Shown here in pieces: positions 54,344 through 64,000 of a stretch of 64,000 nucleotides of DNA. Numbering within the stretch: the first letter of the stretch is position 1; every line of letters starts with the position of its first letter. The notes under the pieces are model-generated. The model was not told where the DNA came from, searched no databases, and saw only the letters and a list, made by a program, of their open reading frames with translations. This stretch comes from Brevundimonas bullata (lineage in GTDB: Bacteria > Pseudomonadota > Alphaproteobacteria > Caulobacterales > Caulobacteraceae). Location of the stretch: the NCBI RefSeq assembly GCF_014207965.1, contig NZ_JACHLM010000001.1:248001-312000 (forward strand). Reading direction: 5' to 3'. The position numbers were made by a program, and so were the translations under genes.

Positions 54344-55717
54344 ATGATCCAGCATCGTCCTTCGCCTCAGCAGCGCGAATTGCGCGGCTCTCGTCGAAAG
54401 GGTTCCAGGTCCGGCTTGCTGTTGGCGACCGTCGCCGCGGCGGCCCTGCTCGCGCCGGGGGCCGCCCTGGCCCAGGAGGCCGATCTGGCCGCGCGGGTGG
54501 CGCGGCTCGAAGCCCTGGTTCTGGACCAGCAGAAACGTATCGAGGCCCAGGACGCGCTTCTCGCTGAGAGGGCGGCGGGAACCGCCCCCCCGGCCGGAAT
54601 GGCCGCATCCGACGTCGACACCCGCTGGCGCGTCCAGACCGACGCCTCGGGTCGGGCGATTTTCGCCGATCGCGACATGTCGACCTTGCGGGCCGGTCAT
54701 GCGCCCGATCAAGTCGCCAGCCAGACCACGCTGAACTCCCAGCCCCAGACCCTGCCGGCGCCCGCGGGGGCCCCGCCCGTGGAAGCGCCGCTTCTGGCGG
54801 CCCGCCGCGAACAGTTGGCCGCCATCCCCGAAGGCATCGCCGTGCTGACCCAACCCGGCAAGCTGACCCTCGACCTGTCGGGGGAATACACGCGTTCCAG
54901 CGCCAATCGCCTGGTCTTCCGCGGCATCGAGATCGTCCCCGGCGTCCAGATCGGCGTCATCGAAGCCAACGAGGCCGACCGCGACACCAATGTGGCGACC
55001 GTCGCGGCCAAGTACGGCCTGACCTCACGCATGGAGGTGGAACTGCGCGCCAGCTATGTTCGCCGCAACGACACCATCACCACGGTCCAGCAGCGCGATG
55101 AAGCCGTCACGCGCACCATCGACCTGAGCGGCGACGGGATCGGCGATGTCGAGGGCGCCGTTCGTTATCAGATCAATGGCGGCGAACGCGGCCGCCCGAT
55201 CGTCATCGCCGGCCTGCGCGTCAAGAGCGACACCGGCGAAGGCCCCTTCGACATTCCCCGCGACGAGTTCGGCGTGGCGTCCCGCCTGGCCACCGGCTCG
55301 GGCTTCTGGGGCGTCGAGCCGAGCCTCAGCTTCATTTATCCCAGCGATCCGGCGGTGATCTTCGGCAGCCTCAGCTACTTCGCCCACCTGCCGCGCGACA
55401 TCAACAAGACCGAGGGCGATATCCGTATCGGCGAGGTCGATCCCGGCGACGCGATCGGCATGTCGATCGGCTTCGGCTTCTCGCTCAACCCGAAATTCTC
55501 ATTCTCGCTGGGCTACAAGCACAACTATATCCGCCCCACGAGCAGCGAGCTGAACGACCTCGTCGAGAAGTCCGATTCCCTCCAGGTCGGCGCCCTGCAG
55601 TTCGGCATGTCCTACCTGCTGACGGATCGGTTCAGCCTGAACGGCAACTTCGAGTTCGGCGTCACGGAAGACGCGCCGGACATGCGGTTCGTCCTGCGTC
55701 TGCCGATCATCTTCTGA
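54344..55717 (+). CDS. Outer-membrane beta-barrel with N-terminal coiled coil, FapF-like in layout
   Basis: A 457-residue exported protein. The signal peptide ends near residue 44 (LLAPGAALAQ, preceded by a long basic n-region). Residues 46-75 form a coiled coil (ADLAARVARLEALVLDQQKR). After a linker rich in Pro, Ala and Gln come about 300 residues of alternating strands (LDLSGEYTRSSANRLVFRGI, IGMSIGFGFSLNPKFSFSLG, LNGNFEFGV) that end RLPIIF with a terminal Phe, the mark of an outer-membrane barrel. Pseudomonas FapF, the pore that secretes Fap amyloid, has the same order: coiled coil then barrel. The convergent operon encodes a C39 peptidase and secreted proteins, so this is a likely export pore. 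Homology to FapF is not shown by sequence alone. Confidence 0.75.
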   Translation: MIQHRPSPQQRELRGSRRKGSRSGLLLATVAAAALLAPGAALAQEADLAARVARLEALVLDQQKRIEAQDALLAERAAGTAPPAGMAASDVDTRWRVQTDASGRAIFADRDMSTLRAGHAPDQVASQTTLNSQPQTLPAPAGAPPVEAPLLAARREQLAAIPEGIAVLTQPGKLTLDLSGEYTRSSANRLVFRGIEIVPGVQIGVIEANEADRDTNVATVAAKYGLTSRMEVELRASYVRRNDTITTVQQRDEAVTRTIDLSGDGIGDVEGAVRYQINGGERGRPIVIAGLRVKSDTGEGPFDIPRDEFGVASRLATGSGFWGVEPSLSFIYPSDPAVIFGSLSYFAHLPRDINKTEGDIRIGEVDPGDAIGMSIGFGFSLNPKFSFSLGYKHNYIRPTSSELNDLVEKSDSLQVGALQFGMSYLLTDRFSLNGNFEFGVTEDAPDMRFVLRLPIIF

Positions 55718-55731
55718 CCCGAGAGAAAAGC

Positions 55732-55755
55732 GCCTCCGACCCGAGGGTCGGAGGC
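55732..55755. terminator. Bidirectional hairpin between convergent transcripts
   Basis: GCCTCCGACCC and GGGTCGGAGGC form an 11-bp perfect stem closing on two bases. It sits in the 40-bp gap between the barrel gene and the last gene of the minus-strand operon. Confidence 0.65.
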
Positions 55756-55757
55756 CG

Positions 55758-56435
55758 TCAACGTCCTAGCGAACCAACCAGGGCCGTATTCAGATCATAG
55801 GTCATCTGCATAGCGCGTTGCTGCGCGCTGCTGGCGCTCTGCATCGCAGCCAGATCGGGCAGGTAGAGATTCAACTCCATGTCCTGGCGCAGGTTGCGAT
55901 TATTGGCGTTGTTGACGATCAGGTTCTGCAACTGACCGGTCGTCACATTATGGATCAGGGCCGTAGCGCCATCGCCATCGACCAAGGCGACGCCGCCGCT
56001 GGTTCCGGTGAGCCCAGTCAGGTCAATCCCGCGATTCAACAGCGAGGTCATGGCGCTGGCAAGATCCGTCGCACCAGGCACATCGCCACGGGTCTGTTCG
56101 GTGACCGCCCCCTTCGGGGTCCAGGTCAACTGCGTCTTCAGCGCCAAGGTGTTGTCGATATAGGAGCGGATCACCACGCCGAAGCCGAAGGTGAAGCCGT
56201 TGGTGGTGATGAAGCCGCCACGCAGTCCCGACAGCTCCTCGTCGGAAAGGGGCTGCCCCCCGGCCTGGGGAGACGGAAGCTGCGGCGACGCCGCAGAGGA
56301 CCAGGACCGCGCCTCCCCTTCCTCAAACATGGGCTGCAGCCATGACGCCGGCTTGGCCAGAGTGGCCGTCGACAAACAGGCGGTCGCCAACGACAGGGCG
56401 ACCAGGGCGACTGTATGCACGCGGCGCATGATCAT
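55758..56435 (-). CDS. Secreted protein with double-glycine leader motif
   Basis: A 225-residue exported protein. Signal peptide at residues 1-28 (MIMRRVHTVALVALSLATAC, ending TLAKPA). At residues 63-74 the sequence LSDEELSGLRGG fits the double-glycine leader consensus L-S-x-x-E-L-x-x-(I/L)-x-G-G exactly, and the next residues are FITTNGFTFGFGV. A C39 peptidase gene is immediately upstream with a one-base overlap, so cleavage after Gly74 is likely. The mature part has a repeated Asn-rich end (LIVNNANNRNLRQDMELNLY) and a strand-rich middle. No known family. It could be a matrix subunit, a nucleator or an accessory factor. Confidence 0.75.
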   Translation of the reverse strand: MIMRRVHTVALVALSLATACLSTATLAKPASWLQPMFEEGEARSWSSAASPQLPSPQAGGQPLSDEELSGLRGGFITTNGFTFGFGVVIRSYIDNTLALKTQLTWTPKGAVTEQTRGDVPGATDLASAMTSLLNRGIDLTGLTGTSGGVALVDGDGATALIHNVTTGQLQNLIVNNANNRNLRQDMELNLYLPDLAAMQSASSAQQRAMQMTYDLNTALVGSLGR

Positions 56436-57169
56436 TACCTCAGGTACGGATCAAGCGGGAAACGCGTGGTCACCTGATAGAGCGGCGGCAGCTCCCGCGT
56501 CAGCTCCGCCAAGGAGCTGTTGGGCAGGGCCTGCCAGGGCCGCGATCGATTCCAGGGCGTCCACTCCGCCGCCTGATTGAAACGATCCGCCGGTTCGCGG
56601 ATCACGAAGGCCACGCCGTTCCACATCGAAGAGAACTCATCGCGGCTGTAGATTTTCAGCCCCAGGGCAGGATCGCCGATCAGCACGCGATCAGCGTCGT
56701 CGCCCTTGAAAATCACGAAATGCTTGTAGCCCGCAGTGTCCATCATGACGATGGCGGGCCTGTTCATGCTGGCCAGATCATCCAGCGAAAGCCGAAAGCC
56801 GTCCGCCTGATAGCCGTTCGCTTCGAGAAACTGCTTCATGTCCAGCAGAGAGAAGCCCACCTGCCGGATCACATCCTGATCCCCGGCCGCGTACATGGCG
56901 CGAAACACCTGCTCCTCGCCGACCTCGCGATCATAGTGATAGCGCAAAAGCGTGGCCAAGGCGGCTGAACCGCAGCTGAAATCGTAGCGCTGACGAACCA
57001 CCGTGCGGAAGGGGATATCCCGATAGCTGATGACGTTGAGGCGAGCGGGAGCCGCCCCGGTGCTGATAATCACCTCAGCGCTCGCAGGCGCCGCAAACAA
57101 CCAGGCCGTACACAAGGCCGCGAGCGGCAGGCCAAGACCGCTGCGGGAACTGGAAGATCTGCGCTTCAC
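56435..57169 (-). CDS. Periplasmic C39-family (double-glycine) cysteine peptidase, FapD-like
   Basis: A 244-residue exported peptidase. Signal peptide residues 1-31 (ending APASA). The C39 triad is visible: oxyanion Gln60 and nucleophile Cys66 in RQRYDFSCGSAALATLLRYH, His150 in DTAGYKHFVIFKG and Asp166 in VLIGDPALGLKIYSRDEF. Unlike bacteriocin exporters there is no ABC or membrane part, so it works in the periplasm as a free enzyme, as proposed for FapD of the Fap system. Its substrate is probably the double-glycine protein encoded next. It overlaps the preceding gene by 4 bp (ATGA). Confidence 0.88.
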   Translation of the reverse strand: MKRRSSSSRSGLGLPLAALCTAWLFAAPASAEVIISTGAAPARLNVISYRDIPFRTVVRQRYDFSCGSAALATLLRYHYDREVGEEQVFRAMYAAGDQDVIRQVGFSLLDMKQFLEANGYQADGFRLSLDDLASMNRPAIVMMDTAGYKHFVIFKGDDADRVLIGDPALGLKIYSRDEFSSMWNGVAFVIREPADRFNQAAEWTPWNRSRPWQALPNSSLAELTRELPPLYQVTTRFPLDPYLR

Positions 57170-57546
57170 GGCGTCGGCCCCGTGGTCACGATATTGATGG
57201 TGATCGCGCCTTGCAGGTTGTTGTTGTGGCCGGTGTTCATGACGAAATTGCCGACGCCGCTGTAACCGGCGAAGGCGTTGGCCCCGACCGTGATAGCGCC
57301 GGACCCGACGGTGTTGGCGTTGATGCTGTTGCCGCTGTTTGTGGCCTTGAGAAGCTGGTCGCTGGCCACGATGACGCTGACGCCCTGACGAGCGCTCAGG
57401 TCATGAAGCTCGGCGGCGTCCAGGGGTTGAACCTCCAAAGGCGCCGACGCTGGCGGCGCTTCGGACACATGGGGTGTCACGACTTGCGGCGGCGGCATGG
57501 GATCCGAGCCGGCGAACAACAGCGCGGCTGTTAGAATGGTGAGCAT
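57166..57546 (-). CDS. Small secreted Gly/Asn-rich protein
   Basis: A 126-residue protein. A short hydrophobic N-terminus (MLTILTAALLFAGSDP) serves as signal sequence, then a proline-rich linker. LDAAELHDLSARQG at residues 42-55 resembles a double-glycine leader in its charged and leucine positions but has lost the Gly-Gly. The C-terminal 60 residues (LLKATNSGNSINANTVGSGA, AYSGVG-like and NTGHNNNLQGAITINI) are rich in Gly, Asn and aliphatics, as in beta-solenoid or amyloid subunits. GGGAGGAAG precedes the ATG by 5 bases. No family recognised. Confidence 0.7.
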   Translation of the reverse strand: MLTILTAALLFAGSDPMPPPQVVTPHVSEAPPASAPLEVQPLDAAELHDLSARQGVSVIVASDQLLKATNSGNSINANTVGSGAITVGANAFAGYSGVGNFVMNTGHNNNLQGAITINIVTTGPTP

Positions 57547-57565
57547 GGCTTCCTCCCGAAAGGGA

Positions 57566-57592
57566 TCGGCGGCCGGGATGACCGGCCGCCGA
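57566..57592 (-). promoter_or_regulatory. Intercistronic hairpin after the repeat-protein gene
   Basis: An 11-bp perfect stem TCGGCGGCCGG/CCGGCCGCCGA with a 5-base loop lies between the first and second genes of the operon, right after tandem TAA TAA stop codons. Such hairpins lower read-through and protect the upstream message, so the first gene would be expressed at higher level than the others. Confidence 0.6.
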
Positions 57593-57603
57593 CAGGACGA
57601 TTA

Positions 57604-58329
<726 letters not shown>

Positions 58330-58636
58330 ATCGTTAGCCTCCAGATCAAAATGGATACGGAGGTTCCTCCACCTCCGGGAAACCCAATCGTCTTGGAAGG
58401 CCGTCGTTCCCCTTTCCCGCAGCAGGAGAACAGGCCCAAAAACAACCGCTTTTCAAACACCCCTTGGGCGCGGCACGTCATTTGTTATGGGGGCCGGTCA
58501 TCGCCTTTTTCAGATCAGATCATTTGATCGGACCGTCACCCGGAATAAACTAAACGCTGCACCTGACTTCCCGTAGCGCGCCTATCCCGCGCCCTGTGCA
58601 TGGCGTTCCGGCGCTACGGATGCTAAGCGCGCGACC
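58330..58636. promoter_or_regulatory. Divergent control region between the repeat-protein operon and lepA
   Basis: A 307-bp gene-free region. It is AT-richer at 58430-58560. GATCA-TT-TGATC (58518-58529) is a 12-bp dyad that could bind the nearby Crp/Fnr protein or another dimeric regulator; this is a guess. The 58320-58345 segment supplies GGAGG to the repeat-protein gene. Confidence 0.45.
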
Positions 58637-60445
<1,809 letters not shown>

Positions 60446-60472
60446 TCCTCATTCTAACCAGCCAAGGACTCG

Positions 60473-60503
60473 AAAGGGCGGAAAGCGATGCTTTCCGCCC
60501 TTT
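60473..60503 (+). terminator. Terminator of lepA
   Basis: A 14-bp perfect stem AAAGGGCGGAAAGC/GCTTTCCGCCCTTT with a 3-base loop, 28 bases after the stop codon. Confidence 0.85.
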
Positions 60504-60532
60504 GCTTATCTGACGCGTCGGATCTTGCGCGG

Positions 60533-61597
60533 CTAGGCCGCAAGCGCCTCATCCAGCTCAGCCAACCGAGCCTCGATCTGAGCACTCAAACGATAAATAT
60601 CAGTCAAGTCACTGATGAGATGACGTTCTTCAGACTTCCCGTCAAATGTCCCAACGTATTTCGTAGCAATCCCGTTGAAATGAAGCCGAGCGATCGTCTT
60701 CCTGTTGTTATCATCTAGCAAAATGGCGCAGTAGCTCTTGGCATCACGGATAACGATGCGCTTCGGATCGACCATACGAGAGGCGATCGCCTGAACGATA
60801 TGGAAGCCCGACACTTCCTCCGCGGTAGTGACTACCTCCTCCCCGGTAGCGACGAACTCGGAGGCGTCGTCAACAGCGGGGGAGGATGCGTTAAGCGCAG
60901 AAGAAAGGCGCTCATTCACAAGATCGCGTACCAAGGTTGAGATGGTGCCCGACAGCAAGCGGCCATACTGCTCCTTAACGGCCGCTGTAATTTTTCCTTC
61001 GTGAATGCGTGAGGCCATAAGCCTGATGAACTCATCAGAAGGTTCAGCAAACTCCTTCTCAAGCTCCTTCCGAAGAAGAGTTTGAAGTTTGAGAAGCCCA
61101 GCCTCTTGAACAATTTTTTCTATATCAAATCCCGATTTAGAGAACTTTTCGAGAGTTTTTATATCAGCCGGCTTAATTGCATCCATGCTGAAGGTAAAGA
61201 ATGGCTTCTCGTCCATTTTGTTGGGACGCTCCACGTCCGAATAGAACTGGAAAACCACCCCATTAGTCAGAACAGCCAACCGAGCATCCGTAACGCTAAA
61301 ATAGCGGAACAACTGCGCTGCATGGTTGATGCTGAGCTCCGCTGAAGCGGGCTTGCATTCGATCAAGATCGTTACCTTGCCGCCGTCACAAATGGCGTAG
61401 TCGACCTTCTCGCCCTTCTTGGTCCCAACGTCAGCGGTATATTCCGGCACGACTTCGGAAGGATTGAACACGTCATAACCCAAAGCCTGGATGAAAGGCA
61501 TGACGAGAGCGGTCTTAGCCGCCTCCTCGGTCAGCAGAACCTCCCGATGCTCGAACGTGCGCTTCTGCAGTTCCGCCAGTCGCGTAGCCAAATCCAT
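60533..61597 (-). CDS. Stand-alone HsdR N-terminal-type restriction nuclease domain protein
   Basis: A 354-residue protein. Residues 30-90 match the type I restriction HsdR_N fold (PD-(D/E)xK): MPFIQALGYDVFNPSEVVPE, then KGEKVDYAICDG with Asp66 and VTILIECKPASAELS with Glu80 and Lys82. The C-terminal 90 residues (FHIVQAIASRMVDPKRIVIR ... FNGIATKYVGTFDGKSEER) make a second domain common in these stand-alone proteins. No helicase, methylase or specificity subunit is near. Base composition is lower in GC than the neighbours, a sign of transfer. The ATG at 61597 follows GGGGGG by 5 bases. A defence role is likely but unproven. Confidence 0.85.
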   Translation of the reverse strand: MDLATRLAELQKRTFEHREVLLTEEAAKTALVMPFIQALGYDVFNPSEVVPEYTADVGTKKGEKVDYAICDGGKVTILIECKPASAELSINHAAQLFRYFSVTDARLAVLTNGVVFQFYSDVERPNKMDEKPFFTFSMDAIKPADIKTLEKFSKSGFDIEKIVQEAGLLKLQTLLRKELEKEFAEPSDEFIRLMASRIHEGKITAAVKEQYGRLLSGTISTLVRDLVNERLSSALNASSPAVDDASEFVATGEEVVTTAEEVSGFHIVQAIASRMVDPKRIVIRDAKSYCAILLDDNNRKTIARLHFNGIATKYVGTFDGKSEERHLISDLTDIYRLSAQIEARLAELDEALAA

Positions 61598-61677
61598 AGT
61601 ACCCCCCATTGCTCGATGAACAATGGTATGAGTATCGGATTACATCCATTCCGTTAAGCTCGGTCGGAGTGACACCC

Positions 61678-62622
61678 CTAAAACCCCGCCCGCCACGTCT
61701 CCGCCGTCAGCGTCACCGCCGCTTCGAGCGGGGGCTTGAGCTGGAACAGGGCGGGGGCGGCGGCGAGGTCGTGGAGGCGGTAGAGGCGCCAGGCGTCGGG
61801 GCGTTCGGCGGAGACCTCGCGCTCGGTGCGGGTCAGGAAGAAGTCGGTGGCGGGGCCGCCGCGGGTGGCCTTGACCTCGATCAGACGCTCGCGGCCCGCC
61901 GGGTCGAAGCTGCGGATGTCATAGCCGGCGCCGTCGCCGCGTTCTTGCGACGTCCATTCGATTTTGCGCGCCAGGTCGGGGCGGTCATGGGCGATCAGGA
62001 AGGCGCGTTCGTGGCGGAGGACGTGTTCTTCGCCCCACTGGCCGAGGGCGCGGTTGCGGTGGTCGCGGGCGGCGGGGTCGTATTTGCGGACGATGCGGGC
62101 GAGGCCCTCGGGGCGGGGCTTGCGCGCCGGGCCGAGGGGCGGCGGGGCGGTGATGGGGAGGATGGCGGACGGCGGGGCGTCCTGACCGCTCCATGGCGAG
62201 GCGAAAGAGGACTGGTCGGGCTCGTTGGTTGAAGGCCAGCGTCGCGTCGCCCCCTCCACCGCTTCGCGGTCCCCCTCCCCATGGAATGGGGAGGAAAGTG
62301 ATAGGCCGATGCCCCAGGCTTCGGGGTGGGCGTCGAGATAGCGTTCGACGGCGGGGAAGATCGCGCCCTGGATGTTATCCTTGCGCTTGTAGCCGCGAAT
62401 CGTCGGCAGGCCGAGGTCGGCCAAAACCGAAGACAGGTTCATGTGCTTGAACTCGACGGAGCGGTGCGACCGCCCGGTGCGCGCCATCAGGCCGCGGGCG
62501 TGGTGCGCCTTGACGTAGGGACGGCCCGTCAGTTCTGCGGCCAACATGGCGAAATAGGTCGCGACGATGGCGTCGAGTTCGGCGGCCTGCCAGTCGGTTC
62601 CTACTTTTGATGGGTCGATCAT
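61678..62622 (-). CDS. DUF3883 nuclease-fold protein with a palindromic repeat inserted in frame
   Basis: A 314-residue protein. The N-terminal domain (1-105; VKAHHARGLMARTGRSHRSV and EFKHMNLSSVLADLGLPTIR) is often joined to restriction-like C-terminal domains. Residues 108-125 (LSLSSPFHGEGDREAVEG) are translated from a family B palindromic element (62246-62298), which lies in frame in the linker. The DUF3883 domain (about 165-300) has EHVLRHERAFLIAHDRPDLA, GAGYDIRSFD and RLIEVKATRGGPATDFFLTR with the Asp and Glu-x-Lys of the nuclease fold. Neighbour of an HsdR-N-type gene on the same strand; both may belong to host defence. Confidence 0.85.
   Translation of the reverse strand: MIDPSKVGTDWQAAELDAIVATYFAMLAAELTGRPYVKAHHARGLMARTGRSHRSVEFKHMNLSSVLADLGLPTIRGYKRKDNIQGAIFPAVERYLDAHPEAWGIGLSLSSPFHGEGDREAVEGATRRWPSTNEPDQSSFASPWSGQDAPPSAILPITAPPPLGPARKPRPEGLARIVRKYDPAARDHRNRALGQWGEEHVLRHERAFLIAHDRPDLARKIEWTSQERGDGAGYDIRSFDPAGRERLIEVKATRGGPATDFFLTRTEREVSAERPDAWRLYRLHDLAAAPALFQLKPPLEAAVTLTAETWRAGF
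62246..62298. repeat. Half palindromic element (family B) inside a coding sequence
   Basis: A 53-bp segment matching, in reverse orientation, the left half of the 49868 element (CCCCCTCCACCGC...GGTCCCCCTCCCC...). It keeps the reading frame of the DUF3883 gene. Confidence 0.75.
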
Positions 62623-62691
62623 GGCCCCTCCGCCTACTGGAGGTTAGCTTTGCCTTGGGCGGTTGACTAGGCTGAGACCGAGGGTCGCCTG

Positions 62692-62750
62692 GCCCTCCCC
62701 ACCCGGTCGCTGAAGCGACCACCCTCCCCATGAAGGGGAGGGAGAAAGGA
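62692..62750. repeat. Half palindromic element (family B-like), intergenic
   Basis: GGCCCTCCCCACCCGGTCGC...GCGACCACCCTCCCC, then CCCCATGAAGGGGAGGGAGA; related to the other B elements. It lies between the divergent DUF3883 and HTH-protein genes. Confidence 0.6.
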
Positions 62751-62845
62751 TAAGGCTCGCATTCCACTTTGTGGGTTTTCAGGGGGTTAGGGGCGGATCG
62801 GGGGGATCGGCGCGCCCTGGTCGCCGACGGCGCCATGCTGGGCGG

Positions 62846-63574
62846 ATGAGCGGGAAGCTGAAGGGCGGGCCGGCCCATTATCGGCTGTCGAGGGCGACGT
62901 GGGACATCATTCTGGACGAATACCGGAATGGGGCGACTGTGCCCGAGCTGAGCGAGCGGTGGCGGGTGTCGGGTCATGCCCTGCGCAAGCGGATCACCGT
63001 GCACGGCGCGACCAAGCGCGACTGGGGCGACCAGATCGCCATAGAGACGGCGAAGGCGCGCGAGGCGGCGCAGGAAGAGGCCGAAAAGGCCAGGGTGGAG
63101 CAGGAGGCGGCGGCCGAGGCGGCGCTGGCCCAGGCCCTGTTCGGGCCGCTGACGGCGGAAGACGCGCACGAGGGCAAGGCGGCGGTGCTGGCCTCGACGG
63201 CGATGATCGCCTCGGGCCGGGCCATGCTGATGCGACGGCTGCCGGAGGCGCAGGGGCTGGCGCGGCTGGCCGAGGTCTATGTGCGGCTGATGGATCGGCA
63301 GGACAAGGCGCACAGCTTCGAGAACACGCCGCTGGAGGTGCTGTTGGCGGCGCGGTTCAACGGGGAGATGATGAGCGCGCGCTTCGCCCTGACGCCGGAG
63401 TCGAAATACGACGACCCCCAGTATGAGTTGAAGGCCCTTTACTGGGATCAGTTGAAGGCTGCGCCCGACGCCTATCGGACCGAGGTGATGGACGCCCGGC
63501 GCGAGGCCGCCCAGGCCCGGAGGGAGATGCGCGAGGCGAAGGAAGCGCTGGAGGCCTTAAAGGCCGCGACCTGA
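62846..63574 (+). CDS. HTH protein resembling a phage terminase small subunit
   Basis: A 242-residue protein. The N-terminal 55 residues form a helix-turn-helix (WDIILDEYRNGATVPELSER, WRVSGHALRKRITVHGATKR) of the type found in terminase small subunits and some transposases. The rest is helical and highly charged (AKAREAAQEEAEKARVEQEA; AQARREMREAKEALEALKAA), likely coiled coil. No large terminase or other phage gene is visible in the window, so phage origin is inference. It may be a chromosomal DNA-binding protein of unknown role. Confidence 0.6.
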   Translation: MSGKLKGGPAHYRLSRATWDIILDEYRNGATVPELSERWRVSGHALRKRITVHGATKRDWGDQIAIETAKAREAAQEEAEKARVEQEAAAEAALAQALFGPLTAEDAHEGKAAVLASTAMIASGRAMLMRRLPEAQGLARLAEVYVRLMDRQDKAHSFENTPLEVLLAARFNGEMMSARFALTPESKYDDPQYELKALYWDQLKAAPDAYRTEVMDARREAAQARREMREAKEALEALKAAT

Positions 63575-63670
63575 AGATGAACAATCGTTCATAGACGAAT
63601 GTGTCGCGTTGCCGTGACGTCCTGCGCAGCTAAGGTTCGGCCCAGCATTTTCTGTTGGGGACTGAAATCC

Positions 63671-64000
63671 ATGCGCCTTGCCGCCTCATCCGTCGCGCTC
63701 GCCGCCCTTGTGGCTGTCGCTTCGCCCGTCCTGGCTCATACCGCTGCGCCCGCCGCCGCGCCGGCTATGACCGCGCCGTCAGCCACGCCGCTGCGCGGGG
63801 CGCCGGTGTCGGAACTGGTCGCGCGCGTCGATATTCCGTGGAAGCGCTTCCAGCTGGACAACGGCCTGACGGTGCTGGTCCACGAGGACCGCAAGGCGCC
63901 GGTGGTGGCGGTGTCGGTCTGGTACAATGTCGGCTCCAAGGACGAGCCCAAGGGTTCGACCGGCTTCGCCCACCTGTTCGAGCATCTGATGTTCGGCGGG
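63671..64000 (+). CDS. M16 family zinc metallopeptidase, 5' part only
   Basis: The first 110 residues of an exported peptidase; the gene continues past the right edge. Signal peptide residues 1-23 (ending VLAHT). The M16 domain starts with FQLDNGLTVLVHEDRKAPVV and reaches the inverted zinc motif FAHLFEHLMFGG (His-x-x-Glu-His). Such periplasmic proteases usually pair two M16 modules; the remainder is not in the window. Confidence 0.92.
   Translation, partial: MRLAASSVALAALVAVASPVLAHTAAPAAAPAMTAPSATPLRGAPVSELVARVDIPWKRFQLDNGLTVLVHEDRKAPVVAVSVWYNVGSKDEPKGSTGFAHLFEHLMFGG

Overview
The window comes from a high-GC alphaproteobacterium of the Caulobacterales, most like Brevundimonas. Pointers are the cell-cycle response regulator CpdR, the zwf-pgl-edd-glk Entner-Doudoroff operon, many TonB-dependent receptors, alphaproteobacterial small proteins (DUF1289, DUF599, stand-alone Lrp/AsnC-type domain) and strong GC-rich codon use. 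The placement rests on gene content, not on a marker-gene comparison.

Layout. 1-4.2 kb: end of a crotonase gene, a complete monocistronic 52-residue small-protein gene, DUF1289, a retropepsin-like protease between two copies of a palindromic repeat, and a divergent murein-recycling pair (LD-carboxypeptidase, Mpl). 4.3-5.9 kb: hybrid histidine kinase. 5.9-15.6 kb: an iron locus with two TonB receptors, a PepSY membrane protein, DUF2271, DUF4198, ApbE flavin transferase, a membrane flavodoxin-type reductase and a PiuC-like hydroxylase; dyads of the form TGCRA-N5-TCGCA mark likely iron-responsive promoters. 15.7-18.1 kb: ferredoxin-reductase-like flavoprotein and a divergent AraC regulator. 18.1-29.1 kb: an accessory stretch with a TniB transposition-ATPase remnant, a secreted hydrolase, a frameshifted LytTR gene, an SdpR/membrane-protein pair with a palindromic operator, two TraB-fold proteins (one overlapping a CPBP protease gene), an SDR and an L,D-transpeptidase.

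29.4-41.8 kb: a long co-directional run yerC-hisG-hisD-[HisC-like/hisB]-hisH-hisA-hisF-hisIE-zwf-pgl-edd-glk. The HisB protein carries an N-terminal aminotransferase-like domain that has lost its PLP lysine. Four gene junctions in this run hold palindromic repeats, and the repeat ends appear to provide or abut the ribosome-binding sites of the next genes. 41.9-53.2 kb: a lipoprotein, DUF1295, homogentisate dioxygenase, two acyl-CoA dehydrogenases, KDPG aldolase (eda), pyrophosphatase, DUF599, a probable small RNA, N-formylglutamate amidohydrolase, cpdR and tRNA-Val(GAC).

53.5-58.3 kb is the most unusual part: a Crp/Fnr regulator with a coupled upstream mini-ORF and an outer-membrane barrel with an N-terminal coiled coil, convergent with an operon for an Asn/Asp/Ser-repeat secreted protein, a small secreted protein, a periplasmic C39 (double-glycine) peptidase and a secreted protein with an exact double-glycine leader motif. 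The parts list resembles the Pseudomonas Fap functional-amyloid system, but the sequences look distinct. 58.6-64 kb: lepA, a stand-alone HsdR-N-type nuclease, a DUF3883 protein carrying a palindromic repeat in frame, a terminase-like HTH protein and the start of an M16 peptidase gene.
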